Assembly: GCF_004348675.1 (NCBI RefSeq)
Contig: NZ_SMKN01000016.1
Span: 1-64,000, forward strand
Length of the DNA stretch: 64,000 nucleotides
Direction of reading: 5' to 3'
Source of the DNA: Micromonospora sp. KC606
Lineage (GTDB): Bacteria > Actinomycetota > Actinomycetes > Mycobacteriales > Micromonosporaceae
Shown: piece by piece, positions 1 through 9,291 of the stretch
How the letters are laid out: each line of letters starts with the position of its first letter
Position numbering within the stretch: position 1 is the stretch's first letter
Program-made: the position numbers and the translations under genes
Notes under the pieces: model-generated
Database searches by the model: none
What the model was told of the DNA's origin: nothing
The model's input: the letters and a program-made list of their open reading frames with translations, nothing else

Positions 1-224
1 GCGTTGGTGACCGGGTTGCCGCCGGCGGTGCCGGTGGCCGGGTAGTAGACGTAGGTGGTGCACGGGCGATTGCCCCGCCGCCAGTCGTACCGGCGCACAC
101 CCACGGCGAACGGCGTGGTCGGCGCGGGGTCCGCGATCGCTCGTCCGGCACCGAGCAGAGATGTGCCCGCGCCCACCGCTGCGACTGCGCCCAGACTCAG
201 GAAGGTGCGTCGTTGCATCGACAT
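1..224 (-). CDS. Secreted alpha/beta-hydrolase-like enzyme, N-terminal part
   Basis: Only the first 74 codons lie in the window; the gene runs off the left edge. The start is an ATG preceded by AAGGAG at good spacing. The N-terminus has a twin-arginine motif (RRTFLSLG) followed by a hydrophobic stretch and an AxA-like site, so Tat export is likely. The mature start (ADPAPTTPFAVG, then YDWRRGNRPC and TYVYYPATG) resembles secreted alpha/beta hydrolases of the dienelactone-hydrolase or PAF-acetylhydrolase type in actinomycetes. The catalytic residues are outside the window, so the enzyme class is a family impression only. Confidence 0.6.
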   Translation of the reverse strand, partial: MSMQRRTFLSLGAVAAVGAGTSLLGAGRAIADPAPTTPFAVGVRRYDWRRGNRPCTTYVYYPATGTAGGNPVTN

Positions 225-910
225 GCTGACTCCTTGTTCAAGGGTTTACGAGTGGCTGTGAGGCTGGCCGCTCCCGGCCGCCATGGGGGTGGTTCAGAGG
301 CTGCGGGGTCAGGATGCGGTCGAGGTGGATGTCATGCCGGCTCCGCTGCCGTTGGCTCGCAGCAACAACGTCTGAGTCTTTACCAGAGAAACGGGCGGGC
401 GACGGGCGTGCCGGCGGCATCAACCGCGCCAGTTCCGCCGCCTGGGCCGCACCACACGGAGCTGGGAGCGCGACGAATTGCCCTCTTCGTCGCGCAGCCC
501 GGCGCCGGCATCGGGTCGCCGTGTCTGCTCCTCACCCGGCTCCCGCAGGCCGAGATGTGTCACATAGTCTAGCCACGACATGCCAAGTGTCAAACGACTC
601 ATGTCAATGGGTTTAACTGGCGGCGCCGCGGGGACGCACAGGCCATCAGCGCTCCGGACGACTTGCCGCTGCGGATCTCGCCCTGGGCTATCGGCCGGAT
701 TACCACAGCCGCCCTGGTCGTCCTGCGCATCCAGCATCAGCGCGCCACCTGACGGACACCTTGCCCGAACGTCGCCGCCGTAACGGGGTAAGCCGCACCG
801 CCCGCCGCGATCCGGGGTTAAAGCGTTTGTGGCCACAGGCCGCAGCTCAGGACACCACCCTTCGCCCGACCACACGCCAGACGCAGTGGTCGGAAGGGGT
901 GATGCGGTCA

Positions 911-939
911 TTGACAGTGATGAATTGCTGTGGTTACTT
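911..939 (+). promoter_or_regulatory. Possible housekeeping-type promoter
   Basis: TTGACA at 911-916 is followed, after a 17-base spacer, by TTACTT at 934-939. It points towards the broken reading frame at 1001 and the PL11 lyase at 1282. The rest of the 225-1000 gap shows no convincing coding sequence on either strand. Confidence 0.35.
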
Positions 940-1000
940 GTCCTGACACAGTAAGCGTTTTACCCACCGACCGTCCCCGCCCCTACCCCCGGAGCGCCCG

Positions 1001-1281
1001 ATGGCACGACTCTCCCGTCGCAGCCTGCTGTCAGGCGCTGCGATCACCGGCGCGGCCAACCGGTTCCCGCCGTTGGCTTCGCCGGCCGCCGAAGGCTCTG
1101 CCCACTCCTCGGCGGCCGACCCGCCCCGCACGCCCATCACCCGGACGGCGCCGTTCGGCTGCGGTGGCTCGACAAAGCGGTCAACGAGGTCAGCTTCGTG
1201 TCCACCCATGCCGGCTCCCAGAGCGGCCTGGCCGCCATCCAGTGTCTCGCCCTGGTCGGCGATCAACAGAGAGGGAAACCG
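1001..1281 (+). pseudogene. Broken Tat-signal protein, possibly YetA-like
   Basis: An ATG opens a typical Tat leader (LSRRSLLSGAAITGA) and a short Pro/Ala region. At about 1150 the sensible reading moves to another frame (VRLRWLDKAVNEVSF), which then runs without a stop into the lyase gene. The RLRWLD start after a Tat leader resembles the N-terminus of secreted YetA-like sugar-acid or rhamnogalacturonan-acting proteins; this is a weak match from memory. The rest of such a protein (several hundred residues) is missing, so this is probably a remnant upstream of the PL11 gene. Confidence 0.35.
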
Positions 1282-3525
1282 ATGAGACGCGTTCCGAGAC
1301 TCGCTGTCGTCGCGGCCGCGGCCAGCCTCCTGACTGGCGCGGGGGTGATGGTCGCGCTCACCGCGAACGCGGCGACCACCCGGTATGAGGCCGAAACCGC
1401 CCCGGCCACCTGCGACGGAGCCATCGCCTCGAACCACGCCGGCTACTCCGGCACCGGCTTCTGCGACAGCAGCGCCGCCAGCGGTGCCGCGGCCCAGTTC
1501 ACCATCACCGCGCCCAGCGCGGGTGCCGCCACCGTGGCCATCCGCTACGCCAACGGCGGCACCGCCACGCGGCCGGCGGACATCAGCGTCAACGGCGCGG
1601 TCGCGCAGGGCGGTTTCGCGTTCGATCCCACCGGAGCCTGGAACGCCTGGGCCACCCGGACGTTGACCGTGCAGGTCAGTGGCGGCACCAACACCATCCG
1701 GCTCGCCGCCACCACCGCGCCCGGGCTGGCCAACATCGACTACGTCGAGGTGACGATCGGCGATGACACCACGCCGCCGCCGTCCTCCGACGCCAGGCGG
1801 ATGGAACGCCTGGGTCGCGGAGTCGTCGCGGTGCGCGCGAGCAACAACAGCGTGCTGGTGAGCTGGCGGCTGCTGGGGCTGGACCCGGCCGGCATCGGTT
1901 TCAACGTGTACCGGTCCGCCGCCGGCGGTTCACCCGTGCGGCTCAACTCGGCGGTGCTGACCGGCGGGACCAACTACTCGGACACCAGCGCCAACCTGGC
2001 GCAGTCGAACGCCTACCACGTCCGGCCGGTGGTCGACGGCGTGGAGCAGGCACCGAGCGGATCGTTCACGCTGACCGCCAACCACGCCACCGAGCCGGTG
2101 GTCCGCCTGCCGCTGCGCGCCGGCGGGGCAGTGAAGTTCGTGTGGGTCGGTGACCTGGACGGCGACGGCGAGTACGACTACGTGCTGGACCGGCAGACCT
2201 CCCCGCAGACGATCGAGGCGTACCGCGGCAACGGGCAGTTCCTCTGGTCGATGAACATGGGGCCGAACAGCACGAACCAGAACAACATCGAGGGCGGCTC
2301 GGCCACGGTCAACGTCGGCCACAACGACGGCGTCACCGTGTACGACCTCGACAGTGACGGCCGCGCGGAGGTCGCGGTGCGGATCGCCAACGGCGTCCGG
2401 TTCGCCAACGGGGTCACGTACAACGGCCTGAGCGACAACACCCGCCAGGCCATCGCCATCCTCGACGGCATGACGGGCGCGCCGCGGGCGACCGCGCCGG
2501 TGCCGACCGACTATCTGTCCGACGGCCCGATGTACGCCCGCTTCGCCGTAGGCCACCTCGACGGGGTCAACCCGAGCCTGGTCGCGTACATGAAGAACCG
2601 GATCGGCTCCGGCGACTTCAACCTCATGTTCACCGCCTGGCGGTTCACCGGCAGCGCCCTGAACATGCAGTGGAAGTTCCTGCGCGGCAGGCAGAACCTG
2701 CCCGACGGGCACAACACCCGGGTGATCGACGTCGACGGCGACGGCAAGGACGAGATCGCCGAGATCGGGTTCGTGCTCAACGGCAACGGCACCCTGAAGT
2801 ACTCGCTGGCGCCCCGGGGCATCGTCCACGGCGACCGCTTCCACATCGCCAAGATCGATCCCAGCCGGCCCGGCCTGCAGGGTTACGGCGTGCAGCAGGA
2901 CAATCCCAGCGGGCTGCGCGACTACTACTACGACGCGGCGACCGGCAACATGATCTGGCAGCACGTCGAGGCCGGCACCGCCGACGTGGGCCGGGGCATG
3001 GTGGGAGACATCGACCCACGGTTCCCCGGCATGGAGGTCTGGGCCTTCTCGGGTCTCTACAACGCGCCCAGCAACCGGCTCACCCAGTCCAACACCTCGC
3101 TGCGGCCGTGGCCGCAGACGGGCCTGTTCTGGGACGGTGACATCACCATGGAGCTGCTGAACGACGGCAAGATCGAGAAGTGGAACCCGAACGCGCCCAC
3201 CGGCACCAGCAGCGTGCCGCGGCTGGTGACCACCTCGAACTACGGCGCCGTCGACGCCAGCCAGAACGTCCAGCCCACGTTCCACGGTGACATCCTCGGC
3301 GACTGGCGCGAGGAGGTCGTGTACACCAACGCCAGGTTCAACGAGCTGATCATCTTCACGACGAACCAGCTCACCAACACCCGGCTCTACACGCTGGCGC
3401 ACAACCCCGCCTACCGCAACGACATGACAGTCAAGGGCTACATGCAGTCCCACCACGTCGACTACTTCATCGGCAACGGCATGAGCCAGCCCCCGAGGCC
3501 GAACATCACCTACGCCGGAGGCTGA
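1282..3525 (+). CDS. Secreted rhamnogalacturonan lyase (PL11) with CBM35
   Basis: A 747-residue exported enzyme expected to cleave the rhamnogalacturonan-I backbone of pectin by beta-elimination. Residues 1-31 form a signal peptide ending in ANA. Residues about 33-158 form a CBM35 module (TRYEAETAPATCDGA, later NIDYVEVTIG). A short TPPPSS linker leads to a PL11 catalytic region starting RRMERLGRGVVAV, with the FnIII-like stretch SWRLLGLDPAGIGFNVYRS and then a beta-propeller with repeated calcium-type DxDxDG loops (DLDGDGEYD, DLDSDGRAE, DVDGDGKDE). The ATG follows GAGGG at good spacing, and the long upstream extension of the frame belongs to the broken gene before it. A strong hairpin follows, so the gene is probably monocistronic. 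Confidence 0.93.
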   Translation: MRRVPRLAVVAAAASLLTGAGVMVALTANAATTRYEAETAPATCDGAIASNHAGYSGTGFCDSSAASGAAAQFTITAPSAGAATVAIRYANGGTATRPADISVNGAVAQGGFAFDPTGAWNAWATRTLTVQVSGGTNTIRLAATTAPGLANIDYVEVTIGDDTTPPPSSDARRMERLGRGVVAVRASNNSVLVSWRLLGLDPAGIGFNVYRSAAGGSPVRLNSAVLTGGTNYSDTSANLAQSNAYHVRPVVDGVEQAPSGSFTLTANHATEPVVRLPLRAGGAVKFVWVGDLDGDGEYDYVLDRQTSPQTIEAYRGNGQFLWSMNMGPNSTNQNNIEGGSATVNVGHNDGVTVYDLDSDGRAEVAVRIANGVRFANGVTYNGLSDNTRQAIAILDGMTGAPRATAPVPTDYLSDGPMYARFAVGHLDGVNPSLVAYMKNRIGSGDFNLMFTAWRFTGSALNMQWKFLRGRQNLPDGHNTRVIDVDGDGKDEIAEIGFVLNGNGTLKYSLAPRGIVHGDRFHIAKIDPSRPGLQGYGVQQDNPSGLRDYYYDAATGNMIWQHVEAGTADVGRGMVGDIDPRFPGMEVWAFSGLYNAPSNRLTQSNTSLRPWPQTGLFWDGDITMELLNDGKIEKWNPNAPTGTSSVPRLVTTSNYGAVDASQNVQPTFHGDILGDWREEVVYTNARFNELIIFTTNQLTNTRLYTLAHNPAYRNDMTVKGYMQSHHVDYFIGNGMSQPPRPNITYAGG

Positions 3526-3546
3526 ACCAACCGCGGAAGTCGACAG

Positions 3547-3592
3547 CGGCGGCAGACACCCGGAGGCGCTACGCCCCGGGTGTCTGCCGCCG
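3547..3592 (+). terminator. Strong hairpin terminator after PL11 gene
   Basis: A perfect 17-bp stem (3547-3563 with 3576-3592, arm beginning CGGCGGCAGACACC). The 12-base loop can extend it by four more GC pairs around a bulged A. No T-tract follows, as is usual in high-GC actinomycetes. It separates the lyase from the metal exporter gene 24 bases downstream. Confidence 0.8.
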
Positions 3593-3616
3593 CCGGAAAA
3601 CGACAGGAGAAGCGTC

Positions 3617-5113
3617 ATGCCCACACGGCGCGTGCTGCTCGACGCCGCCGGCGCGGCGGCCAGGGCGGGCCTGTGGACCGTACTCGGACTGCTCTTCGTG
3701 GTGGCCGCACCGGCCACGCTCGCCAGCGCCCACCCGACCGGAGCCCCGTTCCAGGTCCACCAATATCACGGCCTCATCCTCACGCCCGATCAGGCGCGGG
3801 TGGTCGCGGCCGTGCACACGGCGGAGATCGTCACCCGGCAGGAGCGGCGGGTCGTGGACGCGGACCACGACGGCACGGTCGACGCCGCCGAGCGACGTCG
3901 GCACGCGCACACCGCCTGCGCGGAGCTGGCCGCCGGATTCGCCGTCGAGGTGAACGGCGAACGCCTGCGCTGGACGGTGACACCGGGCGGCTACGACTAC
4001 GAACCGGGCTCACCCGGGTTACCCAGCGCCCGGCTCACGTGCGACCTTGCGGCGCCCGCGCGGCTGTCCGCCCCGGCCACGGTGACCATCGCCAATCACC
4101 ACCGGCCCGACGGCACCGGATACCGGGAGGTGACCGCCGTTGGGCGCGGCGTGCGTCTGATCGACTCGCGCCTGCCGGAGCAGAGCGTGAGCGAGCAGTT
4201 GAGGGCGATTCCGCCGGCGGACGCCCTCGTCGTCAACGTGCCAGCGGCGACGGTGCGGGTGGAACCGGGAGCGGCCGTGGCGGGCGCACCGACCGCGGCG
4301 GCGCCGGCGGAACGCGCCGGGCTGCTGACGACAGTTCCGAGATGGGCGGAGCAACGGATCGAGGCGTTGGCCGCCGGCCGGCTCACCCCGCTGCTGGCGG
4401 TCCTGGCCGTGTTGACAGCGGTGCTGCTCGGCGCCGGGCATGCCGCCCTGCCCGGGCACGGTAAGTCCGTGCTCGCGGCGTACCTCGCCGGGCGCCGCGG
4501 CCGGCCGTCGGACGCGCTGGCCGTGGGTGCCACGGTCACGCTCAGCCATACCGGCGTGGTGCTGCTGGTGGGGGTCTTGATCAGCACCAGTACGGCGTTC
4601 GCCGCCGACCGGCTGCTCGGCTACCTCGGCGTGATCAGTGGACTGCTCGTCATCGCGGTCGGGGTCGGAATGCTGATCGCCGTCGTACGCGGTCGAGCCG
4701 GCCACCCGCGCGGCCACGGTCACGACCACCACCACGGTCACGACCACCACCACGATCACGCCCATCAGCACGGACGTCGGGCCGGACGGCTGGGGCTGGC
4801 CGGCATCGGTGTCGCCGGCGGTCTGGTGCCCAGCCCGACCGCGCTGGTGGTGCTGCTGGCCTCGATCAGTACGGGGAAGGCGGTCTTCGGCGTGCTGCTG
4901 GTGCTCGCGTACGGCCTTGGTATGGCCGGCACGCTCACGGCAGCCGGCCTGCTTCTGCTCGCGGTCAAGCGTTGGGTGAGCCTCGCCGAGCGCCGCCCCG
5001 TACGCATGTTGGCCCGCCTCGGCGCGGTGGCGGCCTGGCCGCTGACCACCTCGGCGCTGGTGCTCGCCATCGGCACCGGCCTTACCCTGCGCGCCGCTGC
5101 GGTACTCACCTGA
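3617..5113 (+). CDS. NicO/RcnA-like nickel-cobalt efflux membrane protein
   Basis: A 498-residue protein of the NicO superfamily (RcnA-type metal exporters). A signal-like segment at residues 15-37 is followed by an extracytoplasmic domain to about residue 230, then six or so membrane spans. The spans carry the family motif around GAGHAALPGHGKSVLAAYL, and between spans lies a very His-rich loop (about residues 360-390, repeated GHDHHH units) typical of metal-binding loops in RcnA. A possible EF-hand-like DADHDGTVD lies near residue 80. The ATG is preceded by AGGAGAAG. The metal itself is inferred. The neighbouring genes do not help assign it. Confidence 0.82.
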   Translation: MPTRRVLLDAAGAAARAGLWTVLGLLFVVAAPATLASAHPTGAPFQVHQYHGLILTPDQARVVAAVHTAEIVTRQERRVVDADHDGTVDAAERRRHAHTACAELAAGFAVEVNGERLRWTVTPGGYDYEPGSPGLPSARLTCDLAAPARLSAPATVTIANHHRPDGTGYREVTAVGRGVRLIDSRLPEQSVSEQLRAIPPADALVVNVPAATVRVEPGAAVAGAPTAAAPAERAGLLTTVPRWAEQRIEALAAGRLTPLLAVLAVLTAVLLGAGHAALPGHGKSVLAAYLAGRRGRPSDALAVGATVTLSHTGVVLLVGVLISTSTAFAADRLLGYLGVISGLLVIAVGVGMLIAVVRGRAGHPRGHGHDHHHGHDHHHDHAHQHGRRAGRLGLAGIGVAGGLVPSPTALVVLLASISTGKAVFGVLLVLAYGLGMAGTLTAAGLLLLAVKRWVSLAERRPVRMLARLGAVAAWPLTTSALVLAIGTGLTLRAAAVLT

Positions 5114-5289
5114 GCCGCCGTCAGGAGGCCATGCCGCCGAGGTGGCAGGCCTACGTGCGCTGGCCAGTGTCGTGTCGGCGCCCGTCGCCGGATGCCGCCA
5201 CCACACGGTGATCGCGACGCTGGTGGCCAGACACCCTCCTGACCGTCGATGACCTCGCCGCCAGGCTGGGCAGGCCCGAGAACACCCAG

Positions 5290-5988
5290 TTATGACCGCC
5301 TGTGGCCCACCAGCGACCTGCGGCGCCGGGCGACCGCCGTCCACCGGCGGGCCGGCTCCTGGCTCGCCCACGTCGATACGGCAACGGCGACGACCAGCAG
5401 CACGGCCCACCGCTCGTGGGTCCTCGCCCACTCCGTGTCGTCCGGCGGGACGAAGAGCGCCATCCGGTCCGGCAACAGACGCGCGGCCATCACCAGACCC
5501 AGCAGGACGGGGAAGGCGAGGAGGCCGCCGCTGTCCGGGCGGCCGCGAAGGCGGACAGCCGCCACCGCGAGTGCGACACCGCCGAGCGCGGCCGCCTCGA
5601 CCGTGACGCCACCCAGTGGGAGCGTCGCGCCGATCCCGTCCTCGGCGCCGGCCACCGTCACCGCCAGGACGAGCGCCCACCACACCGCCGCCGCCGGCAG
5701 GATCACGCCGGCGCGGGCGGCGTACCGGACCGGGCGCGGCGTCGGTACGGTCGCGATGCTGCGCGCGGCCGGGTCGTCGAGGAGAAACCCGACGCCCAGC
5801 GCCCCGCAGACCGCCGCGACGCGCAGCAGACCCACGAGGTCTTCGCCCGTCAGCGTCACCGCGGTGGCGGCGGGCACGGTGACGATCGCCAGCCCGAGCC
5901 CGGCCGCGGCCAGGAACGTCCACCACGGCATGGCCCGCGCGACCGGCCGGAACAACCGGGGTACGACCCGAACGCTCACGCCTCGCAT
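5290..5988 (-). CDS. Integral membrane protein of ECF/ABC operon
   Basis: A 232-residue protein with about six hydrophobic spans and no recognised domain; it resembles the membrane-only partners that accompany ABC-2 type exporters. It is the last gene of a five-gene run. Its ATG overlaps the end of the permease by 13 bases; an alternative GTG start at 5979 would make a tight stop-start overlap instead. The TAA stop lies at 5290-5292. Function is unknown; a role in the transporter encoded upstream is inferred from the coupling. Confidence 0.7.
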   Translation of the reverse strand: MRGVSVRVVPRLFRPVARAMPWWTFLAAAGLGLAIVTVPAATAVTLTGEDLVGLLRVAAVCGALGVGFLLDDPAARSIATVPTPRPVRYAARAGVILPAAAVWWALVLAVTVAGAEDGIGATLPLGGVTVEAAALGGVALAVAAVRLRGRPDSGGLLAFPVLLGLVMAARLLPDRMALFVPPDDTEWARTHERWAVLLVVAVAVSTWASQEPARRWTAVARRRRSLVGHRRS

Positions 5989-7577
5989 ACGGTCCGCTCC
6001 TCCTCCGGCGGCAGCGGTGCCACCGCAACGCCGAACAGCTCGCCGGCTCGCTCCGTCGGCGTGCCCGCGGCGCTCAGCTCGGCCCACGAGCGCCGGACCA
6101 GCTCCGCGACCTCGTCGGCTGGACGCTTCAGCAGGGCCAGCGCCACCGCCATCTCGCGGTCCGGCACCGACAGCGCGACCGGGAACTGCCACTCGCCGAA
6201 CGGCACACCGCCCCAACTGTTGGCGTCCACCTCTCGCAGGCCGTCAGTCGCCTTCGGGGTCGCCTGGCCGGCCAGCCAACCGACCAACACCCCCCGCGCC
6301 CCGCACACCTGTCCGCCCGCCGGGCCTCCGGCGCGCGCGACGACCTCGTACGCGACCAGGCCGGCGAACCCGATCTCGGACTCCCCATCGCCCCACCGCG
6401 TGCCGACCGTGACCGCGTTCGGGGTGCCCGCATCAGCGTCCACCCGCCGCCACGCCGCTGCGGCGGCTGCCTGCTCCTCGGCGGTCACCACCAAGCCGTT
6501 GGCAGCCCGGTCCGCAGTGGATATCCGCTGCCGCACGGCGAGCGGCTGCCGGGCCTGTGCCTCGGGTACCCGGCGCAGCACCCCGCGCACCACGGCGTCC
6601 CACCCGCCGACCCAGGGGGCGAAGTCGTCGAAGGCGCAGTATGTGACCTGGTCGATTCGCTGGCAGCTCTGCATCTCGGCAGGACGCTCGGCGGCCGTGG
6701 CCTGGGCGGTCCGGACGGCGTCACTTGTCGGGAAGAACTGCGCCGAGCCGGCCAGGACGGTGATCGACAGGCCGGCGGCGCCGGCCGCGACGAGCCGGCG
6801 GCCGCGGGCACCAGTGACGGCCAGCGCCGCCGCGGCCACCAGCACGATCAGGCCAACGACGTACGCCAGGTGCCAGCCGGCCGGGCGGGACATGAGGTCG
6901 ACCGGCAGCGGCATCGGCGGCTCATCCATCGCGATCGGCAGCAACCAGCGCAGCCGGGCCGCGGCCGGAGTGGACGGGAGCAGCCCGGCCACCGTGACGA
7001 CGGCCAGAACCAGTAGCAGCAGCGGCGCGACGATCACGGCCCGGACCAGTCGGGCGAGCAGCACGCCGGCGGCACCGAGCAGCAGGACGGCCGCGGGGTA
7101 GGCGGCCAACTCGTACGGGTTGGGCCGGCCCGCCGCACCAGGCACGGCGGCGAGCAGGCCGATCCGTACCGCGACCAGCACCGCGACCAACAGCCCGAAC
7201 GGCACCACGGACAGCAGGAAGGCACCGGTGCGCCATGGTTGGGGTAGCACGAACGTGTCGTACAGGACGGTCGTGGCGTGCCGGTGGGCCCGCAGCGCCG
7301 CCAGGTTTGCCGCGATGAGGGCGGCGCCGCCCAGCGCCAGCAGGGCGAGGAACTGCTTGGACCGGTCCTCGTCCTGGAGGACCGGGTACCGATTCGCCCC
7401 GCCGGACAACCACCCGTACAGCTCGGGGCCGACGAACAGCAGGATGCCGGCGATCGTGACCGGATGGCGCAGGAGGCGCACCGCCTCCACCCGGGCAAGG
7501 GCGACCATGGCCCGGCGCGGGTCGCCCGGGGCCGGGTCGGGGAGAACCTGCGGCTGCTCCGTCATCACCGTGCTCAT
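5976..7577 (-). CDS. ABC exporter permease subunit (ABC-2-like)
   Basis: A 533-residue polytopic protein. Six or seven hydrophobic segments occupy about residues 45-300, followed by a long extracytoplasmic C-terminal domain containing several cysteines (for example QSCQRIDQVTYCAFDD). The ATG overlaps the stop of the ATPase gene (ATGA at 7574-7577), so the two are translationally coupled and very likely form one transporter. The substrate is unknown. The large soluble C-terminal part is unusual for a simple ABC-2 permease and could be a substrate- or stress-sensing module. Regulation probably comes from the ECF sigma factor at the head of the operon. Confidence 0.8.
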   Translation of the reverse strand: MSTVMTEQPQVLPDPAPGDPRRAMVALARVEAVRLLRHPVTIAGILLFVGPELYGWLSGGANRYPVLQDEDRSKQFLALLALGGAALIAANLAALRAHRHATTVLYDTFVLPQPWRTGAFLLSVVPFGLLVAVLVAVRIGLLAAVPGAAGRPNPYELAAYPAAVLLLGAAGVLLARLVRAVIVAPLLLLVLAVVTVAGLLPSTPAAARLRWLLPIAMDEPPMPLPVDLMSRPAGWHLAYVVGLIVLVAAAALAVTGARGRRLVAAGAAGLSITVLAGSAQFFPTSDAVRTAQATAAERPAEMQSCQRIDQVTYCAFDDFAPWVGGWDAVVRGVLRRVPEAQARQPLAVRQRISTADRAANGLVVTAEEQAAAAAAWRRVDADAGTPNAVTVGTRWGDGESEIGFAGLVAYEVVARAGGPAGGQVCGARGVLVGWLAGQATPKATDGLREVDANSWGGVPFGEWQFPVALSVPDREMAVALALLKRPADEVAELVRRSWAELSAAGTPTERAGELFGVAVAPLPPEEERTVCEA

Positions 7578-8452
7578 GCGTACGCCTCCTGGTCCGCCGT
7601 CGCGTCGACGAGCATGAGATATCCGTCTTCCACCGTCGGTTCGAGCAGTTCGGCGCCGGTCGGCGGGTCGCCGACGTGGCGGTAACGCCCGGTCCCGGCA
7701 CGCCAGGACGCGAGCGCCTCGGGCGCGCGGGATCCGCTCGTCCACACCCGCCCGCGGGCCAGCGCGGCGAGGTCGACGGGGGTGCCCTCGAACCGGACCG
7801 TGCCCCGGTCCAGCACAATCACCCGCTGGCAGAGCGCCATCACCTCCTCCGTCTGGTGGGTGGAGAGCAGCACGGAGCGTCCCTCGCCCAGTTCCGCGAC
7901 GACCTCACGGAAACGCAGCCGCTGCTCCGGGTCGAGGCCCACCGTCGGCTCGTCGAGGATCAGCAGGTCCGGATCGCCCAGCAGCGCCGCTGCCAGGGCC
8001 ACCCGCTGGCGCATCCCCCCGGACAGCGCCCTGATCTTCTTTCCGCGCTGGTCCGCCAACCCCACCGCGGTCAGCACCCGGCTCACCTCCTCGTGGCGGA
8101 CGCGGCGGTTGGTCAGCTCCTTGAGGATCGCCACGTAGTCCACGAACTCGAACGCGGAGAAACCCGGATGGAAGCCGGGATCCTGGGGTAGGTACCCGAG
8201 GCGGCGCCGGACAGCGAGCCGGCCGGATTCGGTGCGCGGGTCGGCACCCAGCACCGTGAGCTGGCCACGGTCGGGCACGAGCGCGGTGGCGACGATCCGC
8301 AGCAGCGTCGTCTTGCCCGCGCCGTTGGGGCCGAGCAGCCCGGTCACGCCGTCGCGCAGCGTGAACGCCACGTCGGCCAGGGCGAGCGTTCGGCCGTACC
8401 GCAGCGTCAGGTCGGACGCGCGGACCACAGGACCGGTCGCGGTGACGGTCAC
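7574..8452 (-). CDS. ABC transporter ATP-binding protein
   Basis: A 292-residue ATPase with Walker A (GPNGAGKTT), Q-loop (YLPQDPGF), ABC signature (LSGGMRQR), Walker B (LLILDEPTVGLD) and H-loop (LLSTHQTEE), all intact. It is of the type that powers ABC-2 exporters. I chose the GTG at 8452, which has AAGGAGG at ideal spacing and overlaps the preceding stop as GTGA; an upstream extension of the frame is antisense-like Arg-rich sequence. It pairs with the permease encoded immediately downstream. Confidence 0.92.
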   Translation of the reverse strand: MTVTATGPVVRASDLTLRYGRTLALADVAFTLRDGVTGLLGPNGAGKTTLLRIVATALVPDRGQLTVLGADPRTESGRLAVRRRLGYLPQDPGFHPGFSAFEFVDYVAILKELTNRRVRHEEVSRVLTAVGLADQRGKKIRALSGGMRQRVALAAALLGDPDLLILDEPTVGLDPEQRLRFREVVAELGEGRSVLLSTHQTEEVMALCQRVIVLDRGTVRFEGTPVDLAALARGRVWTSGSRAPEALASWRAGTGRYRHVGDPPTGAELLEPTVEDGYLMLVDATADQEAYA

Positions 8453-9291
8453 CAGAACCTCCTTGGGGTTTCGAACGCCCGGCGGATCCGGGCGAGCACG
8501 AGAGCGGCCAGCGCGCCGGCCAGCGCCAACGCGAGCTGTCCGGCCGGTACGAAAACGGCCGAGCCGCCGGAGCCGACGCCCAGCGTGGACGTCACCAGCG
8601 CGATCCACCCGAGGCCGACCGAAGCGGCGGCGAGGACCGGACCCAACCGGGGTGTGAGCGCCAGGCTGAGTAGGGTCAACGCCAGCGCCGGCAGGAACCA
8701 GCCCAGTGCCACCAGGCCGTAGTCAGGCAGCGCCAGGCTCGCCGCGGCGCTCAGCGCGGTAGTGGCGGACAGCACGGCCACGCAGCGCAGCAGAAGCAGC
8801 CGGAACGTGTGCATCGGCGCCACCACGGTGATCTCGTACGTGGGGTCCACCCGCGGTCCGAAGGAGAGCGCCACCCCGCCCACCGGCAGCAGCGGCGCGG
8901 TGGCCAGGAACACCACCGGGTGCGCCAGGTTGGCCAGCAACGCGACGAGCGCCAGCGTCGAGACCACCGCAGCCAGCCAGGACAGTCGCAGCACCGGCGT
9001 GGCGGCGAGCAGCCGCGCGGTGTGCTCGGCCACGCCGACCCTGACCAGCAGGCGCTCGACCGGCCCCGGGACGGGTGCGTCCAGCTCCGCGTCCAGCCTG
9101 GCCCAGCCCGCCCGCACCACCTGCGGGTCGACGACGGCGAGCCTTTCTCGGCACTGCGCACACGCCGCCAGGTGCGCCTCGATGGACCAGAGAACAGGTG
9201 GAACCAGCACTCGTTCCCCGTACCGCCGCAACTCCCTGTCTGGTGGGTGCCACCCGGTGGCGTCCATGGCTGCCTCCCCCTCGCTGATCAC
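8449..9291 (-). CDS. Zinc-finger membrane anti-sigma-like protein
   Basis: A 280-residue protein with an N-terminal cytoplasmic HxxxCxxC motif (IEAHLAACAQC, about residues 36-46) of the zf-HC2 anti-sigma class, followed by about six membrane spans. It overlaps the ECF sigma gene upstream by four bases (ATGA), the usual layout for a cognate sigma/anti-sigma pair. The six-span membrane part is larger than that of simple anti-sigma factors and may let the protein contact the ABC exporter. Its role in holding the sigma factor at the membrane is inferred from family and context. Confidence 0.8.
   Translation of the reverse strand: MISEGEAAMDATGWHPPDRELRRYGERVLVPPVLWSIEAHLAACAQCRERLAVVDPQVVRAGWARLDAELDAPVPGPVERLLVRVGVAEHTARLLAATPVLRLSWLAAVVSTLALVALLANLAHPVVFLATAPLLPVGGVALSFGPRVDPTYEITVVAPMHTFRLLLLRCVAVLSATTALSAAASLALPDYGLVALGWFLPALALTLLSLALTPRLGPVLAAASVGLGWIALVTSTLGVGSGGSAVFVPAGQLALALAGALAALVLARIRRAFETPRRFW

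Noticed and set aside
1930..3717. Long minus-strand open frame opposite the PL11 lyase gene
   Set aside because: It is Val/Arg/His-rich mirror sequence of a clearly coding plus strand and has no ribosome site or domain; typical of high-GC DNA.
5302..7101. 600-residue plus-strand open frame over the ABC operon
   Set aside because: Ser/Thr/Arg/Pro-rich shadow of the permease and membrane protein genes on the minus strand.
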